Of a DNA stretch of 10,877 bases, positions 6,283-10,877 are shown piece after piece. Numbering within the stretch: position 1 is the stretch's first letter; each line of letters opens with the position of its first letter. This stretch comes from a bacterium (GTDB taxonomy: Bacteria > UBP18 > UBA7526), in NCBI GenBank assembly GCA_030616365.1, contig JAUWXM010000033.1, positions 1 to 10,877 of the forward strand. Direction: 5' to 3'. Both the position numbers and the translations under genes were made by a program. The notes under the pieces were generated by a model. It was given only the letters and a program-made list of their open reading frames with translations. It made no database searches and had not been told where the DNA came from.

Positions 6283-6298
6283 TAATATTTCGATATTA
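6283..6298 (+). repeat. Small hairpin with TTCG loop upstream of dxs
   Basis: TAATAT (6283-6288) pairs with ATATTA (6293-6298) around a TTCG tetraloop. It sits 35 bases before the likely dxs start. The stem is AT-rich and there is no T run after it, so no terminator is claimed. It may be part of the repeat element upstream. Confidence 0.5.
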
Positions 6299-6333
6299 GA
6301 ATTTAGAATTTGCCGAACGAAGTGAGGTATAAC

Positions 6334-8196
6334 TTGGCAGGTTACTTAGACAAAATTAATAGTCCTAAGGATCTTAAGAGGTTGAGTATCGGGGAATTGT
6401 CCCATCTTGCTTCTGAGATCAGGGAGGAGATTATCTCTACGGTATCGAAGACCGGAGGCCATCTGGCTCCTAATTTAGGCATGGTGGAACTGACCATCGC
6501 CCTCCATTATGCTCTCAATACTCCAGAGGATAAGATCATCTGGGATGTGGGTCACCAGACATATACCCATAAACTCCTCACTGGTAGGAGAAAGAAATTT
6601 TCTACTCTCAGACAATACCAGGGACTAAGTGGATTTCCCAGAAGGGAAGAGAGTAGATATGATATCTTTGGAACCGGTCACTCCTCAACCTCCATCTCCG
6701 CTGCCCTGGGCATGGCCAAAGCCCGGGACTTAACGAATGAAGATTATACCGTAGCTGCTATTATTGGAGATGCCGCACTCTCTGGAGGGATGGCCTTTGA
6801 GGCCCTGAATCAGGCAGGAGCCCTGGGAACCAACCTCCTGGTTATCCTGAACGATAATGAGATGTCCATCTCAAAGAACGTGGGCGCCCTGTCAATTTAC
6901 TTAAATAAACTTATGGCTACCCCTTTATATAATAGGTTGAGGAGGAGGACTCAGTATCTGGTGAAGAAGACTCCGGTCATCGGGCCCCGGGCCTTAAAGT
7001 TTACCCGGAGGCTTGAGGAGGGATTGAAGAATCTCTTCATCCCCAGCATCTGGTTTGAGGAACTGGGCTTCAGATACTTTGGACCAGTGGATGGCCATAA
7101 TTTAACCCATCTCATCGAGACCTTAGAAAGGGTAAAGAAGATAGAGGGGCCGGTTCTGGTCCATATCATTACTAAGAAGGGCAAGGGATTTAGATTGGCA
7201 GAGGAAGATCCGGCTAAGTTCCATGGACTAGGTCCCTTTGATATCAAGACAGGGAAATTAAAGGAGAGAAAGAAGAAACCAACCTATACCCAGGTCTTTG
7301 GCGAAACCTTACTCAGACTGGCCAGAAGAGATAAGAGGATAGTCGGGATTACCGCTGCCATGGAATGGGGGACAGGCCTAGAAATTCTTAGGGACGAGTT
7401 TCCTGACCGGTTCTTTGATGTGGGGATTGCTGAGGAGCATGCCGTTACTTTTGCCGCTGGATTGGCAGTAGATGGCTTAAAACCAGTGGTTGCCATCTAC
7501 TCTACCTTTTTACAGAGGGCCTATGATCAGGTGCTCCACGACGTCTGTCTTCAGAACCTGCCTGTTCTCTTCGCCGTCGATCGGGCAGGTATTGTGGAAG
7601 GGGATGGAGCGACTCATCAGGGATTGTTCGACATCGCCTATCTCTCTCACATTCCCAATCTAGTCTTAATGGCTCCCAAGGACGAGAACGAACTCCGCCA
7701 TATGCTCTATACTGGCTTAAAGTATGATGGCCCTATCGCTCTACGCTATCCCAAGGACGAGGGAAGGGGAATAAGGCTAGATAAGGGCTTAAAGTCCTTG
7801 AGGATTGGTAAAGCTGAAGTCTTGCGCAAAGGAAAAGATTTAGTCATCTTCGCCTTAGGTTCCCTGGTCTATCCGGCATTAGAAGTGGCGGAAAAATTGG
7901 ATGCTACTCTAGTTAATCTGCGCTTCGCAAAACCTTTAGATAAAAAAATAATTACTACTTTAGCTAGGGAGTGTGATAGAATAGTCATTGTTGAAGAAGG
8001 AATTCTGGAAGGAGGGGTGGGAACAAGGGTCTTAAAGCTTTTAGAGGAAGAGGGCTTGGGCAATATTAAGGTGAAATGCATCGGCCTTCCAGATAAATTC
8101 CTGGAGCATGGCCCGCGCCATATCCTACTTTCCAAATATGGCCTCACATCCCAAGGGATATTAAAGACCATTAGAAGATGGTTAAAGAGCGCTTAG
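6334..8196 (+). CDS. dxs: 1-deoxy-D-xylulose-5-phosphate synthase (Dxs)
   Basis: Dxs joins pyruvate and glyceraldehyde-3-phosphate in a thiamine-diphosphate reaction, the first step of the MEP isoprenoid pathway, and also feeds thiamine and pyridoxal synthesis. The TTG at 6334, with GTGAGGT at 6322-6328, gives 620 residues beginning MAGYLDKINSPKDLKRLS. A TTG at 6310 would add eight residues without a clear ribosome site. Seen are GGHLAPNLG (H43), WDVGHQTYTHKLLTGR (H74), GTGHSSTSIS, ILNDNEMSIS, GPVDGHN, VGIAEEHAVTFAAGLA, YSTFLQRAYDQV, DRAGIVEGDGATHQG and EHGPRHILL. The thiamine-diphosphate motif GDG reads GDA (D146, A147), a conservative variant. It overlaps tlyA by 19 bp. dxs-tlyA-nadK is a widespread order. 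The family call is firm; the exact start is moderately sure. Confidence 0.95.
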   Translation: MAGYLDKINSPKDLKRLSIGELSHLASEIREEIISTVSKTGGHLAPNLGMVELTIALHYALNTPEDKIIWDVGHQTYTHKLLTGRRKKFSTLRQYQGLSGFPRREESRYDIFGTGHSSTSISAALGMAKARDLTNEDYTVAAIIGDAALSGGMAFEALNQAGALGTNLLVILNDNEMSISKNVGALSIYLNKLMATPLYNRLRRRTQYLVKKTPVIGPRALKFTRRLEEGLKNLFIPSIWFEELGFRYFGPVDGHNLTHLIETLERVKKIEGPVLVHIITKKGKGFRLAEEDPAKFHGLGPFDIKTGKLKERKKKPTYTQVFGETLLRLARRDKRIVGITAAMEWGTGLEILRDEFPDRFFDVGIAEEHAVTFAAGLAVDGLKPVVAIYSTFLQRAYDQVLHDVCLQNLPVLFAVDRAGIVEGDGATHQGLFDIAYLSHIPNLVLMAPKDENELRHMLYTGLKYDGPIALRYPKDEGRGIRLDKGLKSLRIGKAEVLRKGKDLVIFALGSLVYPALEVAEKLDATLVNLRFAKPLDKKIITTLARECDRIVIVEEGILEGGVGTRVLKLLEEEGLGNIKVKCIGLPDKFLEHGPRHILLSKYGLTSQGILKTIRRWLKSA

Positions 8197-8975
8197 ATAG
8201 ACTTCTCTTTAAAAGAGGTTTCTTTTCTTCGAGAGAGAAGGCGACAAGGGCCATCCTGGCAGGAGAGGTCTACTTAGAGAAGGAGAGGATAGATAAGCCG
8301 GGAACCAGGGTGGAGAGCGGGGCGAGGATAGAGGTTAAAGAAAGAAGCCCCTATGTCAGCCGGGGCGGAGAGAAATTAAGGGAAGCACTAAAAGAGTTTG
8401 GAATCGACTGTCAAAAGAAGATTGTTCTGGATGCTGGGGCTTCTACTGGAGGATTCACTGATTGTCTTTTGAAGCATGGAGCAAAGAAGGTCTATGCGGT
8501 CGATGTTGGTTATGGCCAGTTGGCCTGGAAGCTAAGAAAAAACCCTCGGGTGATAGTAATAGAGAGAAAGAATATTCGCTATTTAACAAAAGAAGAATTA
8601 AAAGAGGAAGTTGACCTCGTTACTCTGGATCTCTCCTTTATCTCCCTGACCAAAGTCTTAAAAGAAATTAGCAATCTTTTGACCCCGCAAGGAGAGATTA
8701 TTGCTCTCATCAAGCCCCAGTTCGAGGCCGGGAGAGAAAAGGTAAAGAAGGGCGGGGTGGTAAGAGATCCCGAGATTCACAGAGAGGTAATTCTTAAGGT
8801 TATAGATAAGGCGAAAGGGGAGGGTCTAAAGACAAGGAGATTAATCCCTTCACCCCTAAGAGGTCCGGCAGGGAATATAGAATACTTTGTACATTTAACA
8901 AAAGAGGGAAAAGAGATAGAGAATATTCCAGAAAAAATAAGAGAAGTGGTCAATCAGGCCCATGGAGGGAAGTAA
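8178..8975 (+). CDS. tlyA: TlyA-family 2'-O-methyltransferase (S4 and FtsJ-like domains)
   Basis: TlyA proteins methylate the 2'-OH of cytidines in 16S and/or 23S rRNA using S-adenosylmethionine, and in some species affect capreomycin susceptibility. The 265-residue product has an N-terminal S4 RNA-binding domain (about 3-60, RLDRLLFKRGFFSSREKATR and AGEVYLEKE). A RGGEKL linker follows, then a Rossmann methyltransferase domain with the SAM loop DAGASTGGFTD (85-95). The K-D-K-E tetrad of this fold is visible as K66, D151 (LDLSF), K179 (IKPQFE) and E235 (GNIEYF), spaced as I recall for the Mycobacterium enzyme. The start ATG lies inside dxs (19-bp overlap), so translation is coupled. Haemolysin names given to this family are misleading. 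The length is normal and nothing is broken. Which rRNA it modifies cannot be told from sequence. Confidence 0.94.
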   Translation: MVKERLDRLLFKRGFFSSREKATRAILAGEVYLEKERIDKPGTRVESGARIEVKERSPYVSRGGEKLREALKEFGIDCQKKIVLDAGASTGGFTDCLLKHGAKKVYAVDVGYGQLAWKLRKNPRVIVIERKNIRYLTKEELKEEVDLVTLDLSFISLTKVLKEISNLLTPQGEIIALIKPQFEAGREKVKKGGVVRDPEIHREVILKVIDKAKGEGLKTRRLIPSPLRGPAGNIEYFVHLTKEGKEIENIPEKIREVVNQAHGGK

Positions 8976-8978
8976 TGT

Positions 8979-9082
8979 ACCCCGTTAGACCTGGATGCGC
9001 TTTTAATGTGTTTTACAGAGTGGAAAGCCTAAAGAACTGTTTAAAGAGAGTCTGATGGGGTGGAAAGGAGGTCTAACGGGGT
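8979..9082 (+). repeat. 104-bp element with perfect 14-bp terminal inverted repeats between tlyA and nadK
   Basis: ACCCCGTTAGACCT (8979-8992) is the exact reverse complement of AGGTCTAACGGGGT (9069-9082), with 76 bases between. The left arm begins three bases after the tlyA stop codon. The right arm holds the end of the nadK ribosome binding site and two bases of its GTG start. In RNA the arms could form a stem that hides translation initiation of nadK. As DNA, the terminal repeats resemble a small non-autonomous element (MITE-like), but no target duplication is seen at the edges. The interior has no reading frame I can support. Confidence 0.85.
9064..9072 (+). promoter_or_regulatory. nadK ribosome binding site, partly inside the inverted repeat
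   Basis: AAAGGAGGT is a full anti-Shine-Dalgarno match placed eight bases before GTG 9081. It decides the start in favour of 9081 over the GTG at 9060. Bases 9069-9072 belong to the right arm of the 14-bp inverted repeat, so the site would be partly occluded if that stem forms. Confidence 0.8.
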
Positions 9083-9944
9083 GAAGAGAATCGGAATAAT
9101 CGCCAACCCTCGAAAGCCCAAAGCAGAAGAGACCCTTAAAAAGCTGGTCAGTTATTTAAACAAGAAAAGGAAGTCAATCATCCTCGATGAAGCGAGCGCC
9201 AAATTAATTAAATGTTCCAGGCTGGGGGTAAAGGATAATAGAGCATATGCCAGATGCGATCTAATCATTGCCTTAGGTGGGGATGGAACCCTTCTGAGAG
9301 CGGTAAGGATACTTAAAGGAAAAGAGATCCCCATTCTAGGAGTGAACCTGGGAGGACTGGGTTTTCTCACTGAGGTTACCTTGGGCGAACTCTATGGGAC
9401 ACTGAGTAATGTCCTGGCGGGTAAATATAAGTTGGGGGAGAGGATGGGTCTTGAGGCCACCATCCATCGAGGGAGAAAGAGGATAACCTCTGCCTTAGCC
9501 CTGAACGATTGCGTGATTACTAAGGGGGTTCTTTCCCGACTAATCAGATTGGATGCTTTCATTGGGAAAGAGTATCTCACAACCTATGCTGCGGATGGAC
9601 TCATTATTTCCACCTCTACCGGTTCTACTGCCCACTCCCTCTCTGCTGGGGGACCCATCGTCCATCCCGGCATCTCGGCCATCATCCTCACCCCTATCTG
9701 CCCCCATACCTTGAGCAATCGTCCCCTCATCATCTCTGAAGAAGAGGAGATCAGGATTAGAATTGCTTCCCCCCATCCAGACGTTGCTCTTACCTTAGAT
9801 GGCCAGGAGGTAATAAAATTAAGGGAGAAAGATGTTATCCAGATAAGGAAGGCCCCTTTTAAAGTAAGGCTCATTGTTCCCAGAAAGAAGAGCTACTATC
9901 AGATATTGAGGAAGAAACTAAAATGGGGAGGAACCACCTCATAA
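9081..9944 (+). CDS. nadK: NAD kinase
   Basis: NAD kinase phosphorylates NAD+ to NADP+ using ATP or polyphosphate in the cytoplasm and is the main source of NADP(H). From GTG 9081 the protein has 287 residues, the usual size, and starts MKRIGIIANPRKPKA, the family N-terminus. The catalytic GGDGTLLRA (66-74, D68), GVNLGGLGFLTE (87-98), LNDCVI (141-146, usually NE or ND) and the glycine-rich TGSTAHSLSAGGPIVHP (180-196) are all present, as is HTLSNRPLII. The C-terminal DGQE also matches. The perfect ribosome site 9064-9072 fixes the start. It follows tlyA, as in many genomes where recN comes next, but here a ferredoxin oxidoreductase operon follows instead. A 14-bp inverted repeat over the start suggests possible translational control. 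No residue loss is seen. Confidence 0.95.
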   Translation: MKRIGIIANPRKPKAEETLKKLVSYLNKKRKSIILDEASAKLIKCSRLGVKDNRAYARCDLIIALGGDGTLLRAVRILKGKEIPILGVNLGGLGFLTEVTLGELYGTLSNVLAGKYKLGERMGLEATIHRGRKRITSALALNDCVITKGVLSRLIRLDAFIGKEYLTTYAADGLIISTSTGSTAHSLSAGGPIVHPGISAIILTPICPHTLSNRPLIISEEEEIRIRIASPHPDVALTLDGQEVIKLREKDVIQIRKAPFKVRLIVPRKKSYYQILRKKLKWGGTTS

Positions 9945-9948
9945 ATTC

Positions 9949-10029
9949 AAAATGCAAAATGCAAAATGTAAAATGCAAAATGAAAACTTCTCAAATTACT
10001 AACTTATCAACTTGTTAACTTATTAACTT
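9949..10029 (+). repeat. AAAATGC heptamer array followed by AACTTNNN octamer array
   Basis: AAAATG begins at 9949, 9956, 9963, 9970 and 9977, exactly 7 nt apart. AACTT follows at 9985 and then at 10001, 10009, 10017 and 10025, exactly 8 nt apart. The two words are not reverse complements. The array starts five bases after the nadK stop and ends before the ferredoxin ribosome site. No gene or clear terminator is seen. The heptamer recurs at 10308-10334. Confidence 0.85.
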
Positions 10030-10049
10030 ATATTATCTTACAGGAGATT

Positions 10050-10256
10050 ATGGTGGCTAAGATAGTAATCGATGAGGAGAGATGTAAGGGGTGTGGGCTC
10101 TGCATACCAGTCTGCCCCAAGAACTTAATCGCCATGTCAGATAGATTGAATAATAAGGGGTACCATCCTGTAGAGCAGGTAGGGGAAGAGGAATGTACTG
10201 CCTGCGGTTTGTGCTATCTAATCTGCCCCGATGTCGCCATTGAGGTCTGGAAATAG
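10050..10256 (+). CDS. Two-[4Fe-4S] ferredoxin, delta-type subunit of a 2-oxoacid:ferredoxin oxidoreductase
   Basis: The 68-residue product has two complete ferredoxin motifs: C12-x2-C15-x2-C18-x3-C22-P and C49-x2-C52-x2-C55-x3-C59-P. Each can hold a [4Fe-4S] cluster. The start, MVAKIVIDEERCKGCGLCI, and the ending IEVWK are typical of KorD/VorD subunits, which pass electrons from the thiamine-diphosphate centre to free ferredoxin. The next gene encodes an alpha-type subunit of the same complex, which supports this over a free ferredoxin. AGGAG at 10042-10046 lies only three bases before ATG 10050, so GTG 10053 (six bases) is an equally good start and would remove one residue. A 142-base gap with word arrays separates it from the next gene. 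Substrate (2-oxoglutarate or branched 2-oxoacids) is not decided here. Confidence 0.9.
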   Translation: MVAKIVIDEERCKGCGLCIPVCPKNLIAMSDRLNNKGYHPVEQVGEEECTACGLCYLICPDVAIEVWK

Positions 10257-10268
10257 AAGTAGGTAAAA

Positions 10269-10365
10269 GTGAGAAAGCGGGAAAGTGAGAAAGTGAGAGA
10301 ATTAAAAAAAATGAAAAATGCAAAGTGCAAAATGTAAATTCTCCAATTCTCCGTTTCTCCGATTC
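10269..10365 (+). repeat. Mirrored octamer arrays enclosing a heptamer array, downstream of the ferredoxin gene
   Basis: Four octamers stand in line at 10269, 10277, 10285 and 10293 (GTGAGAAA, GCGGGAAA, GTGAGAAA, GTGAGAGA). AAAATG-type heptamers follow at 10308, 10315, 10322 (AAAGTG) and 10329. TTCTCC then appears at 10339, 10347 and 10355, 8 nt apart, with TTC at 10363. The last array is roughly the reverse complement of the first, so the arms could pair around the heptamers. No gene is seen in this gap. Confidence 0.85.
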
Positions 10366-10398
10366 AAAAAAGCGGGGTTTACCTGAAAGGAAATTGTT

Positions 10399-10877
10399 AT
10401 GGCTGAGAGAAGACTGATGAGGGGGAATGAGGCCATTGGCGAAGGAGCGATTTCTGCTGGATGTCGTTTCTATGCTGGTTATCCCATCACTCCCCAGAAT
10501 GAGCTGACTGCTTATATGGCAGAAAGGATGCCCCAGGTAGGGGGAATCTTCATCCAGCCAGAATCGGAATTGGCAGCCATCAGTATGCTCTATGGCGCTT
10601 CATTAGCTGGAGCAAGGGCTATGACCTCTTCTTCTTCTCCAGGAATAAGTCTCATGCAGGAAGGGATCTCCTATATAGCAGGAGCAGAGCTCCCCTGTGT
10701 CATAGTCAATATCCAGAGGGGAGGCCCGGGACTGGGGAATATCTCCGGGGCCCAGGGAGACTACTTCCAGGCAACAAGAGGGGGAGGGCATGGGGACTAT
10801 CGCACCTTGGTTTTGGCCCCCCATTCTGTTCAGGAGATGTTTCATCTAGCGAAAGAGGCCTTTGATTTAGCGGATAG
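10399..10877 (+). CDS. 2-oxoacid:ferredoxin oxidoreductase alpha subunit, VorB/KorA type (3' partial)
   Basis: The ATG at 10399 has AAGGAAA (10387-10393) upstream and opens a frame that runs 159 codons off the window edge. The subunit belongs to the thiamine-diphosphate enzymes that oxidatively decarboxylate 2-oxoacids to acyl-CoA and reduce ferredoxin, as in anaerobes. MAERRLMRGNEAIGEGAI, AGYPITPQNEL (26-36), QPESELAAISM (53-63), TSSSSPGISLMQEGISYIAG (76-95), RGGPGLGNI and GGGHGDYR are hallmarks. From memory, the wording is closest to VorB (2-oxoisovalerate) rather than KorA (2-oxoglutarate), but the split is not secure. A beta subunit with the thiamine-diphosphate site, and a gamma subunit, would be expected beyond the window. 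It likely forms an operon with the ferredoxin gene upstream. Confidence 0.93.
   Translation, partial: MAERRLMRGNEAIGEGAISAGCRFYAGYPITPQNELTAYMAERMPQVGGIFIQPESELAAISMLYGASLAGARAMTSSSSPGISLMQEGISYIAGAELPCVIVNIQRGGPGLGNISGAQGDYFQATRGGGHGDYRTLVLAPHSVQEMFHLAKEAFDLAD

Noticed and set aside
6310..6333. Upstream TTG start for dxs
   Set aside because: No ribosome site is visible before it. TTG 6334 has GTGAGGT at a good distance. The longer form cannot be fully excluded.
9060..9080. Upstream GTG start for nadK
   Set aside because: It would add seven residues that include the ribosome binding site itself. The GTG at 9081 has an ideal site and gives the normal N-terminus.
8976..9080. Small gene or riboswitch in the tlyA-nadK gap
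   Set aside because: No supported reading frame and no recognised aptamer core. Only the terminal inverted repeat is clear.
9949..10365. Possible CRISPR array
   Set aside because: The units are 7-8 nt with no spacers of constant length, and no cas genes are present.

Overview
The window reads as a bacterial chromosome segment with every gene on the + strand. The genes are housekeeping genes, separated by gaps full of unusual short repeats. RNase Y, ZapA, 6S RNA, the DXP isoprenoid pathway and a ferredoxin-linked 2-oxoacid oxidoreductase together point to an anaerobic bacterium. Arginine is mostly AGA/AGG and the proteins are rich in Lys and Glu. From memory, the gap repeats resemble those in genomes of uncultivated phyla such as Omnitrophota or Aerophobota. 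This placement is inference and the phylum cannot be fixed from the window.

Layout. 1-122 is the end of a small coiled-coil gene, coupled by ATGA to zapA (119-406). A sigma70-like promoter and a 6S RNA gene (about 449-613) follow. Then come rarA (740-2101), 5-formyltetrahydrofolate cyclo-ligase (about 2058-2624), rny (2760-4334), ymdB (about 4453-5232) and folD (5226-6113). After a repeat-filled gap come dxs (about 6334-8196), tlyA (8178-8975) and nadK (about 9081-9944). The window ends with a two-cluster ferredoxin (10050-10256) and the first 159 codons of a VorB/KorA-type subunit (10399 to the edge).

How the genes fit together. zapA, 6S RNA and the cyclo-ligase form a neighbourhood known from other bacteria, but here rarA sits between the RNA and the cyclo-ligase. 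The cyclo-ligase and FolD both serve one-carbon folate metabolism. RNase Y and YmdB are often neighbours. dxs-tlyA-nadK is a widespread gene order. The ferredoxin and alpha subunit look like the start of an operon for oxidative decarboxylation of 2-oxoacids.

The gaps are the unusual part. Four gaps hold arrays of degenerate 7-, 8- or 9-nt words with very regular spacing, each gap with its own word. In three of them an array is followed by a roughly reverse-complementary array, giving hairpin-like elements. Repeat sequence also supplies the last residues and stop codons of the cyclo-ligase and FolD. A separate perfect 14-bp inverted repeat spans the tlyA-nadK gap, and its right arm covers part of the nadK ribosome binding site and its start codon. 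RarA has glycine where the Walker A motif normally has Thr/Ser.
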